A DNA stretch of 64,000 nt from Paenibacillus sp. HWE-109 (GCF_022163125.1 NZ_CP091881.1:4278001-4342000); one strand, 5' to 3'. Positions 34,285-43,471 are shown, numbered from the stretch's first letter. A program made the numbers and translations. Notes: generated by a model not told the origin, from the letters alone.

Positions 34285-35640
34285 TTATCCGATTGTAATT
34301 TTCCCCTCGGGATAACGGAAATGCTCTTTTTCAGGCACAGGCGTTAAGGTGTATGCCAATGAGACGGGTCCCAGACGTCCAACGAACATCAGGATTATGA
34401 GGAAGACTTTCCCGAATCCTGTTAACTGTGAAGTCAGACCCAGTGACATGCCCGCTGTTGCATAAGCGGAAGTCACTTCAAATAAGATCCCCAAGAAGGA
34501 AAACTCTTCAGTAGTTGATAGTATCATAGTTGAAAGGACAATCAGGATAAAGGAAAGCAGCGCGAACGTAATCGCTTTGTAAATCCGGTCCTTGGATATG
34601 CGGCGTCGGAAGAATACGATTTCCTCTTTGCCGCGTACCATCGCAAGCAAAGCTCCTAGGAGAATGACGAAAGTCGTCACTTTGATCCCTCCGCCGGAAG
34701 AGCCTGGCGCTGCCCCGATGAACATCATTATCACAATGAAAAACTGTGTTGCCTGCCGCATCGAAGCAATGTCTACCGTATTCACACCTGCTGAACGAGA
34801 GGATACTGATTGAAGCATCGCGCTCAGCACTTTTCCCATCGGCGATAGGGGCTGTAACGTATTCACATTCGTAAACTCGAATACCAGAATGACCACGGTG
34901 CCTATCAGAATCAAAGCTGCTGACGCAGTGAGAACAACTTTACTGTGCAGCGTCAACTTTTTATTCTTGGGATATGTTAACAAATCCGATATAACGATAA
35001 AGCCAATGCCACCTAGAATGATCAGCAGCATCGAGACAATATTAACAAAAGGGTCCTCGACATAGTGCATGAGGCTGCCCGGTCTTTGTGGCAAAGCCCC
35101 GAATAGATCAAAGCCAGCATTATTAAAAATAGAGATGCTGTGAAACACACCGAAGTAAAGCGCTTGGCCAATCGGCATCTCAAATGACCATCGCAAGGCA
35201 AGCAGCAAAGCTCCGGCAAGTTCGATATAGAGCGCATAAATCAACACCTTGCGGACAAGCCGAACGACGCCTTCCGTGGAATCATGATTCATTGCCTCTT
35301 GCAGAATCAATCGTTCCTGAAACGATATTCGCCGACGCAGCACGAGCGCAATAAGTGTGGACATGGTCATAAAACCCAGACCACCTATTTGGACTAGCAG
35401 AATTAATACGATTTCTCCAAAGGTTGATAGATGAGCTCCTGTGTTTATCATCGACAATCCTGTCACACAGGTAGCCGAAGTAGCCATAAATAAAGCGTCC
35501 AAGAAGGAGAGTCTGCCTTCTCCGGCATAAGAAATTGGCAGCCACAGCAGCTCAGCTCCAACGAAAATCATAAATAAGAATCCGAGTGTCAACACTTGCG
35601 GCGGACTCAGGCGAAATTTTTTCTTCGTATAAGTGGGCAT
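34285..35640 (-). CDS. ktrB: Trk/Ktr-type potassium channel subunit (KtrB-like, 451 aa)
   Basis: Membrane pore protein of the TrkH/KtrB superfamily importing K+. The four P-loop repeats are visible: SATCVTGLSMINTG, SIFNNAGFDLFGA, SRSAGVNTVDIAS and SAYATAGMSLGLTSQ, each with its filter Gly. About eight to ten transmembrane segments are present. It needs a KtrA-type RCK subunit, which is not in this window. ATG 35640 is supported by GGAG 8 nt upstream. It follows the Bce-type permease by 39 bp and may be read through from it. Confidence 0.9.
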   Translation of the reverse strand: MPTYTKKKFRLSPPQVLTLGFLFMIFVGAELLWLPISYAGEGRLSFLDALFMATSATCVTGLSMINTGAHLSTFGEIVLILLVQIGGLGFMTMSTLIALVLRRRISFQERLILQEAMNHDSTEGVVRLVRKVLIYALYIELAGALLLALRWSFEMPIGQALYFGVFHSISIFNNAGFDLFGALPQRPGSLMHYVEDPFVNIVSMLLIILGGIGFIVISDLLTYPKNKKLTLHSKVVLTASAALILIGTVVILVFEFTNVNTLQPLSPMGKVLSAMLQSVSSRSAGVNTVDIASMRQATQFFIVIMMFIGAAPGSSGGGIKVTTFVILLGALLAMVRGKEEIVFFRRRISKDRIYKAITFALLSFILIVLSTMILSTTEEFSFLGILFEVTSAYATAGMSLGLTSQLTGFGKVFLIILMFVGRLGPVSLAYTLTPVPEKEHFRYPEGKITIG

Positions 35641-35679
35641 CTCAATAACTCCGTACACATATGTTTTGCGACTATTGTA

Positions 35680-37611
35680 TCACTTATTTACAATCCTGTT
35701 AAATGAATTGACACATAATACATAATAACCAAGATAAATGAACACATAGGCAAGTATGGCTATCACGATAGGAGTCAATAAAAAGCTGCTAATCATTTGA
35801 ATAGTTATTAGTGCTTTTAAGATCATCAAACTATGCACGACACCCAAAATCAAAGGTAATAAGAACACGAAAAGGGTTTGTTTGGCAATAGCTCGATGGA
35901 TTTCTTTCCGGCTGACACCAATTTTGCGTAGAATCTCGTAACGTCCTTTATCTGCGTGCGCATCTGTCAATTGTTTGAAATAAATCATGCTGCCTGTGGC
36001 GGCAAGAAACACCAATCCAAGAAAACCTAATATGAAAATATTCATTCCCGCTGATTCAATGCCTTGCCGATATTGGTAATAATAACTCGACATATGATTT
36101 TGATTTGTTTTCAGCTTCATCAGCGCATCCGAGGTTCTCTCTGTTGTTTGTTGATCCTTTACTTGATAGGCCTTGTAGGTCAACAATTCAAAACCCGCTC
36201 CTTGCTGCAGACGAGCAAATAAGCTGTCGCTTACAATAAAACACAAATCAGGAAACCCCCAAGGCAGTACTCTTCCCTCCACGATCTGCTTAATTGGAAG
36301 TTCCAGCTGAACCTCATGCAACATAAAGGAAATGCGATCATTGGCAATATCATTTTCCGAGAAAGTAGCATACATCGGCCTGATCAACAAAATCTCTTGA
36401 TCCGATAGGGGATTCTGTTCTTCTCTATGCAAAGTCTTCGCAATCTCATTATATGTGCGGATAGAAAGCAGTTTGATAGGCACCGAATTCGCTGTGAATC
36501 CAGAAGGATGATAGTAGAACTTCGTCAAATCTGCCTTTATTCTAAGCGTAGAAATATCTAATTGGGCAGTCACAGGGTGAGCTTGATCAGATGCTATGAG
36601 CTCCTTCACTTGATTATCCAAGGTTTCCCCTTGGGAAGTATGCGTATAACTAAATGGAGCTTCTTGGTCGGCGACTTCGGAGAGCGTATAATAGGCACTT
36701 GAACCTACCGTTACAGCGCACAATGTGAACGCACTTAACAAAGCAATCATCGTAAACATGCGAGTATTCCCTTGGATCCGGAAAATCAACTGAGAGATGC
36801 TGATCATATTCATACCTTGATAGTAGCGAGACTTCACACGTTGCCCGAGCTTTAATAAATAAATAATGCCAAAACGGAACAGCAGATATGTCCCTCCAAT
36901 GATACTGCCAAAAATGAGCAATAAATTTCTTCCCATCTGGGCGCCTGTGGTCATAGGTTGAAACACTAGCCAATAGCCAAAAACAAGTAAGATAATAGCC
37001 ATGACAGCTGTTACAGATGATGGTTTTGGCACATGTTCTCCTTCTTGCTCGGCTTGAAACAACTGAACTAATCGAAAACGATAGATCAATCTGTAGCTAT
37101 GGACTGATGTAAGCAGAATAATAACGGCAAATACGATGATCGTTTGGAGTATCGCATTCGTTGATAGGCGAAAGTTTATTTCAACTGCAGAATCCAGCAG
37201 CTTCAGGAACACCATGGCAAACAACTTGGATAACACTGTGCCAACTATGATTCCTATACTAACTGCTCCGACTCCCATTAACATATTTTCATAGAAAAGC
37301 ATTTTGCCGATCGTTCGTTTTCGCACACCGAGCAATGCGTATAGGCCAATTTCTTTCTTGCGTTTTTTCGTAAAAAAGGAATTCGAGTACCAAATAAAGA
37401 CCGCAGCAAAAAGGATTAAAAAGAGAGAAGCCTGTGTGAATACCTCCCTCATGCCCTCCCATTTCTGCACATTCACGGCAATTTCTTCACTGTAACGCAG
37501 AGTTACAAACGTGTAGTATATCACAACACTGAAAATCATCGAGATGAAGTAAATCAAATAGTTTTTGAGATTTCCAAGCACATTTCGTTTGGCGAGACTA
37601 AATAAGGTCAC
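35680..37611 (-). CDS. Bce-type ABC transporter permease (FtsX/MacB superfamily, 643 aa)
   Basis: Large permease with ten predicted transmembrane helices and a large extracellular loop between helices 7 and 8 (about residues 310-520), the BceB/YxdM layout. The N-terminal TLFSLAKRNVLGNLKNYLIYFISM is typical. BceB-type permeases remove cell-wall-targeting peptide antibiotics from their lipid targets and also signal to the partner kinase. A GTG start at 37611 with GGAGG 8 nt upstream is used, so the gene overlaps the end of the ATPase gene by 14 bp. Confidence 0.92.
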   Translation of the reverse strand: MTLFSLAKRNVLGNLKNYLIYFISMIFSVVIYYTFVTLRYSEEIAVNVQKWEGMREVFTQASLFLILFAAVFIWYSNSFFTKKRKKEIGLYALLGVRKRTIGKMLFYENMLMGVGAVSIGIIVGTVLSKLFAMVFLKLLDSAVEINFRLSTNAILQTIIVFAVIILLTSVHSYRLIYRFRLVQLFQAEQEGEHVPKPSSVTAVMAIILLVFGYWLVFQPMTTGAQMGRNLLLIFGSIIGGTYLLFRFGIIYLLKLGQRVKSRYYQGMNMISISQLIFRIQGNTRMFTMIALLSAFTLCAVTVGSSAYYTLSEVADQEAPFSYTHTSQGETLDNQVKELIASDQAHPVTAQLDISTLRIKADLTKFYYHPSGFTANSVPIKLLSIRTYNEIAKTLHREEQNPLSDQEILLIRPMYATFSENDIANDRISFMLHEVQLELPIKQIVEGRVLPWGFPDLCFIVSDSLFARLQQGAGFELLTYKAYQVKDQQTTERTSDALMKLKTNQNHMSSYYYQYRQGIESAGMNIFILGFLGLVFLAATGSMIYFKQLTDAHADKGRYEILRKIGVSRKEIHRAIAKQTLFVFLLPLILGVVHSLMILKALITIQMISSFLLTPIVIAILAYVFIYLGYYVLCVNSFNRIVNK

Positions 37612-38365
37612 TTGCGCCACCTCCAAGCACAGATAGCACGTCCATCACCTTATTGAAATAATCCTTGCGTGTTGCAGCCCCCTTAACCAGCTCCGTAAAC
37701 ATTTGCCCATCTTTAATAAAAAGCACACGGGAACAATAACTGGCCGCAAACGCGTCATGTGTGACCATTAGAATTGTTGATTTATCCTGTGAGTTCAATT
37801 GCTGTAAACTTTCCAGCAGCTCTGTCGCTGATTTGGAATCAAGTGAACCCGTAGGTTCATCTGCCAAAACCAAGCTCGGGGATGAAACAATTGCTCGGCA
37901 GGCGGCTGTACGCTGTTTCTGTCCTCCAGAGATTTGATATGGATATTTGTCAATAATCCCGTGTATGCCGAATTTCCGGCTGATGACTTCTACTCTGCGT
38001 TCCAGTTCCTTGCTATTCATCCTCGCCAGCGCAAGTGGCAGCAAGATGTTTTCTTTGACCGTTAGTGTATCCAGCAAGTTGTAATCCTGAAAAATAAAGC
38101 CAAGCTTCTCACGGCGAAAGGCCGATAGCTGACTTTCATTCATTTTCACCAACTGCGTCCCATCAATGATAATCTCTCCGGAAGTCGGCTGATCAATCGT
38201 CGCTAATAAATTGAGCAATGTCGTTTTCCCAGAGCCTGATGGCCCCATAATACCTACGAACTCACCCTCTTCAACCGTGAGATTGATTTCCTGCAATGCG
38301 GTGTATACGTTGCCTTTTGACCCGTATACTTTCTTGACTTGCTTGGCTTCAACGATGATTTTCAT
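37598..38365 (-). CDS. Bce-type ABC transporter ATP-binding protein (255 aa)
   Basis: ATPase partner of the permease at 35680. Walker A is MGPSGSGKTTLLN, the Q-loop is FIFQDYNLLDTLTVKEN, the ABC signature reads YQISGGQKQRTAACRAI, Walker B is LVLADEPTGSLDS and the switch His lies in MVTHD. The position of Ala residues after the signature, in place of the usual VAIARA, is a small deviation. The transcription start region faces the divergent response regulator, with an operator candidate at 38474-38487. Confidence 0.95.
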   Translation of the reverse strand: MKIIVEAKQVKKVYGSKGNVYTALQEINLTVEEGEFVGIMGPSGSGKTTLLNLLATIDQPTSGEIIIDGTQLVKMNESQLSAFRREKLGFIFQDYNLLDTLTVKENILLPLALARMNSKELERRVEVISRKFGIHGIIDKYPYQISGGQKQRTAACRAIVSSPSLVLADEPTGSLDSKSATELLESLQQLNSQDKSTILMVTHDAFAASYCSRVLFIKDGQMFTELVKGAATRKDYFNKVMDVLSVLGGGASDLI

Positions 38366-38473
38366 TAGGGATTTCCTCCTCTATAGCAAACGGGTTGGAT
38401 TCTTCTTCTCCCTAATCCTACTCGGTTTAGTTCTTTTCAAACATCGATGCAGCTTACATCTCTAGCAGCAATC

Positions 38474-38487
38474 TTACATTTTTGTCA
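38474..38487. promoter_or_regulatory. BceR-type operator, TTACA-N4-TGTCA
   Basis: Matches the reported BceR-group binding motif TNACA-N4-TGTAA at nine of ten arm positions counted with N free (final A/C differs). It lies in the divergent region, about 110 bp upstream of the ATPase gene. A weaker half-similar TAACA-TTT-TGTGA element follows at about 38496-38509. Confidence 0.65.
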
Positions 38488-38545
38488 TGATTGTGCTAAC
38501 ATTTTGTGATGAACGTTTTCATTTCGTCTTAGCTGGGAGAACGCT

Positions 38546-39217
38546 ATGAAAATTATGATCGTTGAAGATGATAAGACGATACGCGATATGGTCGCGGAAG
38601 CACTGGGCCGATGGGGATTCGAAATGATTATCATCGAGCAGTTCGATGCGGTGCTCTCCCATTTTATCAAGGAAAGTCCTCATCTCCTGCTCATGGACAT
38701 CAACTTGCCCGCATTCGACGGATTTTATTGGTGCCAGCAAATAAGGGCCGTATCCAACGTGCCGATCCTGTTCTTATCTTCTCGGAATACGCCGATGGAT
38801 ATGGTGATGTCGATGAATATGGGGGGCGATGACTTCATTCAAAAGCCTTTCTATACGGATGTGCTGGTAGCCAAAATCAACGCGCTGTTGCGCAGAACTT
38901 ATTCTTATATAGAAACAAGCTCCAGTGTCATGGAGCATAATGGCATTGTCCTCAATCTTAAAGATGGCGACATTGCTTGCGGAGATCGAAAAACGGAGCT
39001 TACCCGAAATGAATTCAAAATTTTAACCATTTTAATGAAAAATCCCGGAACGATCATCAGCCGCGATCATATGATGCGGGGTCTCTGGGAAGACGAAAGT
39101 TTCGTCGATGATAATACATTAACCGTGAACATCAATCGATTACGCAAAAAACTGACCGAGCTGGGCAAAGAAGATTACATCACAACTAAGAAAGGGCAAG
39201 GGTATCTCATCTTATGA
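38546..39217 (+). CDS. OmpR-family response regulator, BceR-type (223 aa)
   Basis: Receiver domain with acidic pocket EDD (residues 7-9), phospho-acceptor Asp51 in LLLMDINLP and conserved Lys100 in IQKPF. The C-terminal winged helix ends TVNINRLRKKLTELGKEDYITTKKGQGYLI. The cognate sensor gene overlaps by 4 bp (ATGA). The protein should activate the divergent ABC genes by binding the TTACA-N4-TGTCA site. Confidence 0.95.
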   Translation: MKIMIVEDDKTIRDMVAEALGRWGFEMIIIEQFDAVLSHFIKESPHLLLMDINLPAFDGFYWCQQIRAVSNVPILFLSSRNTPMDMVMSMNMGGDDFIQKPFYTDVLVAKINALLRRTYSYIETSSSVMEHNGIVLNLKDGDIACGDRKTELTRNEFKILTILMKNPGTIISRDHMMRGLWEDESFVDDNTLTVNINRLRKKLTELGKEDYITTKKGQGYLIL

Positions 39218-40245
39218 ATCTTGTCCATTATATAAAGGATAAGCGCTTTTTCTTCTTATTTTATATAATCATGATGCTCTTCATCTCCCTCATTATGCTC
39301 GCCAGTGTGAAATGGCAGGATGCGATCAACAATATTGTCTATGCCAATGTGGGTTCGTTCATTTTCGCAACCATCTATCTTCTTGTAGGTTACTATTACC
39401 GAAAATCTTTCTATAATGAACTGCATGATTTAGTTGGAATCCGGCAGGAGGAATGGCTGGTAGCAGCAATGCCCGAACCTCAAAATACGGAGCAAACGCT
39501 TTACCTAAAGCTGCTCGAGCATCTCTATGAAGAACAATCCAGAGGAACTCAACAACTGCACAGTGAAATCAGAGACCATCAAGATTTTATTCTGTCTTGG
39601 ATACATGAAGTGAAAGTACCCATTGCAGCAAGCCGCCTTATGATGGAAAATCGCGCCAGCAAAACGGCCGACCAGCTCGTTGACAAACTCGAGGATGAAC
39701 TGAGTAAAATCGATAATTATGTGGAACAAGCCCTCTATTATTCAAGAATTGATTCGTTCTCCAGAGACTACTTCATTACAGATGTCCCGCTTCAATCCAT
39801 CGTGAAGGACAGTGTTAAGAAGTTCGCCAAACTCTTTATCACTAAAAAAATACGCCCGAATATAGAGGCTCTCACCCATGCCGTGAACACCGACAGCAAG
39901 TGGCTCTCTTATATTACGAACCAAATTGTTGCAAATGCCTTGACCTATACGAACACAGGAGGCACCATATCCTTCCAATCCGAGGAACTTGAATACGAGA
40001 AGAGACTGCTGATTCAAGACACAGGAGTGGGGATAAGCTCAGCAGATCTCGGTCGCGTTTTCGACAAGGGATTTACGGGTTCAATCGGCAGAACGCATCA
40101 CAAATCGACAGGAATGGGCCTGTATTTAGCCAAACAAATGGCGCTAAAACTTGGTCACCATCTCACAATAACTTCAAGGGAAGGACATGGAACGACCGTG
40201 ACCATCCATTTCCCAAAAGTGCGGAATTATGATGATTTGCGATAG
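39214..40245 (+). CDS. intramembrane-sensing histidine kinase, BceS-type (343 aa)
   Basis: Two transmembrane helices (about residues 12-31 and 41-61) joined by a loop of only about ten residues, so there is no extracellular sensor domain. This is the hallmark of BceS-like kinases, which take their signal from the ABC permease. H-box His131 lies in DFILSWIHEVKVPIAAS. The N, G1 and G2 boxes appear as NQIVANALTYT, IQDTGVGIS and GMGLYLAKQM. Confidence 0.95.
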   Translation: MNLVHYIKDKRFFFLFYIIMMLFISLIMLASVKWQDAINNIVYANVGSFIFATIYLLVGYYYRKSFYNELHDLVGIRQEEWLVAAMPEPQNTEQTLYLKLLEHLYEEQSRGTQQLHSEIRDHQDFILSWIHEVKVPIAASRLMMENRASKTADQLVDKLEDELSKIDNYVEQALYYSRIDSFSRDYFITDVPLQSIVKDSVKKFAKLFITKKIRPNIEALTHAVNTDSKWLSYITNQIVANALTYTNTGGTISFQSEELEYEKRLLIQDTGVGISSADLGRVFDKGFTGSIGRTHHKSTGMGLYLAKQMALKLGHHLTITSREGHGTTVTIHFPKVRNYDDLR

Positions 40246-40266
40246 TTATACTTAAATAGTATTATC

Positions 40267-41043
40267 TTATTTTCTAAAGGTTCTTTCATAGTCTTCAAAA
40301 CGAATTTTTCTGATCCGTCCACGGTCTGAAGTACGAACAATGATTCCTTCGGACTTTCCAGATGCATCAATCCCGACTATTGTACTCTCAAATTTCTTTA
40401 AGAGCGAGAATGTATTTTCTAATGATATTGGAAATTCAGATCCTTTGACGGTATCTAACAGTGGAGCAAATTCTAATTCCATATTCTCGACAAATCTCTT
40501 CTTCTCAACTTCATCATAAAATGGTTGATTACCATGATCTCGCCACTCTGCAATCTTTTCGAGAGGTAGCTCCAAAAGCGTATCGAACTCATCCTGCTTT
40601 AAAGAAAACACATCAAATACTCGATATCCTTGAGTTTTACTTTCAGTATAGTTTTTGGCTGCTTTCGTCTTCCCTCCATAAGATTCCTGATAAATGACGG
40701 ACAATGCCCAATCGTTTTCTAGAGAAATATCGTCGATTATTCTTTCAACTAATGGTTTAAGGAACTCTGCAATGTTACCGTATGGATTTCCAATTCTATC
40801 GCCTTTTGCATACAATAATTCTTCTCTGGAGCCAATAAGATAGTCAATTTCATTATGATTATTCTTAAATAGGATAATTCTTGAATTCTCACCATCTACT
40901 TTTTCATAAACAAATACATCATCTGAATCAGAAAATCCTTTTGAATCGGATAATCCATTCGTCAAGCGCCCCCTCTCACCTAATTCATGATATGTAAGGA
41001 TGCTTGGATATTTCGTCAAAGAATTAATTTTCTTGAAATCCAC
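40267..41043 (-). CDS. RNA ligase family protein (covalent nucleotidyltransferase, 258 aa)
   Basis: Rnl2-like RNA ligase fold. Motif I is VYEKVDGENSRI, with the adenylated Lys48. Further motifs are IYQESYGG (about 118-124), GYRVFDVF (139-146), SEGIIVR (231-237, motif IV) and RIRKIRFEDY (243-252, motif V). All nucleotidyl-transfer motifs are present, so it should join RNA ends or at least adenylate. The size and lack of an OB or C-terminal domain suggest a minimal ligase. Its DNA is visibly A+T-richer than the surroundings. It lies 141 bp downstream of a macro-domain gene. Confidence 0.85.
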   Translation of the reverse strand: MDFKKINSLTKYPSILTYHELGERGRLTNGLSDSKGFSDSDDVFVYEKVDGENSRIILFKNNHNEIDYLIGSREELLYAKGDRIGNPYGNIAEFLKPLVERIIDDISLENDWALSVIYQESYGGKTKAAKNYTESKTQGYRVFDVFSLKQDEFDTLLELPLEKIAEWRDHGNQPFYDEVEKKRFVENMELEFAPLLDTVKGSEFPISLENTFSLLKKFESTIVGIDASGKSEGIIVRTSDRGRIRKIRFEDYERTFRK

Positions 41044-41184
41044 TTATTTTCGTCTCCTCTTAAATTAGCTGAATCGTCAAGCCAAGGAATTAATATCTCA
41101 AAATGATAAGTAAATTTAATTCAATCAAAGACAAGAAGTAATAATTTTGTTACCAAATTCTCACTTTGTTGTATCGTGAGTCAA

Positions 41185-41637
41185 TTATAGTCGGTATAGT
41201 GTAACTTCATAATCAGCAAACACTTCATCAATGATTTTATAAACTTCATTCCAATCTGCTCCGCCGCGATCACTACCAATCTTATATGGAAGAGCAACAC
41301 TTAAACTATTATCAACTGCGAACGCCTTAAGGCTGATTAAGGCCATTTTTAAAGCTGTTTCATTAGTGTATTTTTCTCCACCATATCCATAATTCAATTG
41401 ACCAAATAGATTAGCTACATATTTGTTTTCACCAATAACTACTGGTTGACACCTACCAAGTAAGGATTCACTTCTATGATTCTTAAATAGCTCCATATAC
41501 TGTAAATATGCATTTGGGTATTTAGCTCTAATCACCTTTGCAACACCTGAAGCCATTTTCGCTCTGCAATTTACTTGATGAGCAATAATGTTCTCAGCTG
41601 CACTTAATAGATCTCCCTCAATCACCTGAATACTCAT
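41185..41637 (-). CDS. macro domain protein, ADP-ribose-1''-phosphate phosphatase-like (150 aa)
   Basis: A stand-alone macro domain. The ligand-binding segments are IEGDLLSAAENIIAHQVNCRAKMASGVAKVI (residues 5-35) and VANLFGQLNYGYGGEKYTN, and ALPYKIGSDRGGADW provides the phosphate-binding loop. This pattern is that of Poa1-like proteins that hydrolyse ADP-ribose-1''-phosphate, a by-product of RNA ligation and repair chemistry. ATG 41637 has GGGGGATG upstream. With the adjacent RNA ligase, a joint role in RNA repair is plausible but not shown. Confidence 0.87.
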   Translation of the reverse strand: MSIQVIEGDLLSAAENIIAHQVNCRAKMASGVAKVIRAKYPNAYLQYMELFKNHRSESLLGRCQPVVIGENKYVANLFGQLNYGYGGEKYTNETALKMALISLKAFAVDNSLSVALPYKIGSDRGGADWNEVYKIIDEVFADYEVTLYRL

Positions 41638-41695
41638 GTTTTCATCCCCCTGTTTCCAATGAAAGAATGCTTTCATTGACTTCCTAAAATTACTC

Positions 41696-41974
41696 TCACC
41701 TCCCGGCAACTATGTCTAGAATGATCTGTATGACATTATAAACCAGAAATCCTCCGAAAATAAGAACCGATAGCGCAGCCGAATTCCTGCGATGTTGTTG
41801 ATACCACTTTGGCATTTGTTCCACCCGTTTAGGCGCTTGTATACCTTGAACCACATCATTATGATGGATGACATCATTGAAAGGAACCCTTTGTGACTGA
41901 GCATCATCTTGAGACTGCTGGGTTGAAGCGTGAATGGATGTATCGTCAAACGGATTGTAGGAAGGCTTTGTCAT
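41696..41974 (-). CDS. small tail-anchored membrane protein (92 aa)
   Basis: Unrecognised. A polar, Gln/Asp-rich N-terminal half (DDTSIHASTQQSQDDAQSQRVPF) and basic segment (MPKWYQQHRRNS) precede one C-terminal transmembrane helix (AALSVLIFGGFLVYNVIQIIL, about residues 67-87). That fits a tail-anchored protein with the bulk in the cytoplasm. AAGGAGG lies 7 nt before ATG 41974. It is 59 bp upstream of the macro-domain gene, so co-transcription is possible. Confidence 0.75.
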   Translation of the reverse strand: MTKPSYNPFDDTSIHASTQQSQDDAQSQRVPFNDVIHHNDVVQGIQAPKRVEQMPKWYQQHRRNSAALSVLIFGGFLVYNVIQIILDIVAGR

Positions 41975-42096
41975 AGTGAACCTCCTTCAGTTAGGTCTCC
42001 ATATTATAACATTTCAAGTAGGTTGTGGGCATCGACTTCTTCCTGCAATTTCGTTAATCTTCCTTGAAATGATAAAATGGAATTGAGGTGAATGCT

Positions 42097-42726
42097 ATGG
42101 CTAACATTGAAACCATCACACTTGGGATGGGCTGTTTCTGGAGCCCAGATGCTTTATTTGGGCAGCTGCCCGGTGTTCTTCGAACCCGCGTCGGATATGC
42201 GGGAGGCACTTCCGCGAGTCCAACTTATCGAAATCTTGGCGATCACACGGAGACTGTCGAAATCGATTTTGATCCGCAGAAAATCAAATTAGATGGGATT
42301 GTAGATGTATTTTGGCAGCATCACAATCCCCTGAATATCAACGAGTACAAGGGCCGTCAATACCTTTCTTTAGCGTTGTTTCGGGACGAGAGCCAGCGGA
42401 ACATCATTCTTGATGCAATGAAAAGACGCGAAGAACAAGGACTGGGAAGACCAGAAACCGAGGTCGCTCCGTTCCGCACATTTGATTTGGCAGAGGAGCG
42501 TCATCAGAAGTATTATCTGAAACGGTTTCCCGATGCGATCAGCAAGGTCAGTACCCTTTTCCCCACTGAGGAATCGTTGCTAAACTCAACCTTGGCAGCT
42601 CGTTTAAACGGACTAGCCAAAGGCTTCACTAATCTAGAAAGAGTCATAGTCGATATTCGGACTTGGCCGATCAGCTTGGAGGAACAGCAAGCACTCACTG
42701 GGTTAATTCGGCGAATTAAATGGTAA
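42097..42726 (+). CDS. msrA: peptide methionine sulfoxide reductase MsrA (209 aa)
   Basis: Reduces methionine-S-sulfoxide in proteins. The catalytic motif GCFW occurs as LGMGCFWSPDALFGQLPGVLRTRVGYAGG at residues 8-36, with the active Cys12. The usual GCFW(G/C)xE has its Glu changed to Asp (GCFWSPD), a mild variation seen in a subset of MsrA. ATG 42097 with AGGTG 6 nt upstream is chosen over GTG 42088. The C-terminal part beyond residue 165 is unlike the resolving-Cys tail and shows no Cys. Confidence 0.9.
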   Translation: MANIETITLGMGCFWSPDALFGQLPGVLRTRVGYAGGTSASPTYRNLGDHTETVEIDFDPQKIKLDGIVDVFWQHHNPLNINEYKGRQYLSLALFRDESQRNIILDAMKRREEQGLGRPETEVAPFRTFDLAEERHQKYYLKRFPDAISKVSTLFPTEESLLNSTLAARLNGLAKGFTNLERVIVDIRTWPISLEEQQALTGLIRRIKW

Positions 42727-42828
42727 GGAGGGGTTTATTCGAATCCCTCTCCCCCTAAGCACGCTGGCTTTACCGCCCTAAGGGATGGTCCACCTAAAAA
42801 GCGACAAATCCCAGTTAAGGGAATCCTG

Positions 42829-42882
42829 TTAATGAAATCCCATTAATGAAACCCCATTAATGAAACCCCATTAGTGAAATCT
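42829..42882. repeat. 14-bp tandem repeat (TTAATGAAACCCCA)
   Basis: Four units, from GTTAATGAAATCCCA through two near-identical TTAATGAAACCCCA units to TTAGTGAAATCTGG, abutting family B copy B3. Confidence 0.85.
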
Positions 42883-42885
42883 GGT

Positions 42886-43190
42886 GAGGGAACTCTAGTC
42901 CGCTATTTAGGCAAATAACAGGGATGCGAGGGAGTTAGCGGAACTACAGTGTCTTATTTCCACAAAAAACGCTGAATTCCCCATCAAAACGGCAAAATAA
43001 CGTACCGTAGTTCCCTCAACTTCGCTATAATGACACTTTTAATTAAAATAACGTACCGTAGTTCCCTCGACTTCGCTATAATGACACTTTCAGGTAAAAT
43101 AACGCACTGTAGTTCCCTCAACTTCGCTATAATGACTTTTTCCGGTCATAGCGACTGTGGTTCCCTCGACTTCCCAATAATGATTCTTTT
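42886..43190. repeat. Intergenic repeat, family B, expanded (copy B3)
   Basis: Forward GGAACT heads at 42891 and 42942 (51 bp). The reverse half is amplified to four tandem units, with AGTTCC heads at 43009, 43060, 43111 and about 43159, so the unit AAAATAACG...GACACTTTT is 51 bp (the last slightly shorter). Other copies have only two reverse units. Confidence 0.93.
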
Positions 43191-43208
43191 GGCTATATCT
43201 GCACCATG

Positions 43209-43415
43209 AGGCAAACCCAAGCCCCCATTAACGAACTCAATACCCTTTATTCGGCCAAAATCGCCCATTCTGAAAATCTAATGAACCCCAGATGCTCTAT
43301 TTCAACTAAATGATCACCATTTCACCAATAAAGTGCACGATAACGCCAATCCAGTTCATTAAATCTCCAAAGTAGCCTTTTTCCGCTATATAAGCATCAT
43401 ACAGTTCATTAGATG
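43209..43415. repeat. Intergenic repeat, family A (copy A2)
   Basis: Starts AGGCAAACCCAAGCC and ends CAGTTCATTAGATG. Forward heads at 43233 and 43283, reverse heads at 43352 and 43402, both pairs 50 bp apart. It directly follows copy B3, and together they fill 42727-43596, which holds no gene. Confidence 0.92.
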
Positions 43416-43471
43416 TGCCACCCATGAGACCATAACCCCCGCAGCAAATTAGCCTGCGGTGGACGCCAATA

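Noticed and set aside
42886..43190. Possible CRISPR array because of evenly spaced similar units
   Set aside because: The 51-bp units are similar along their whole length, there are no unique spacers, no cas genes and no short strict palindromic repeat.
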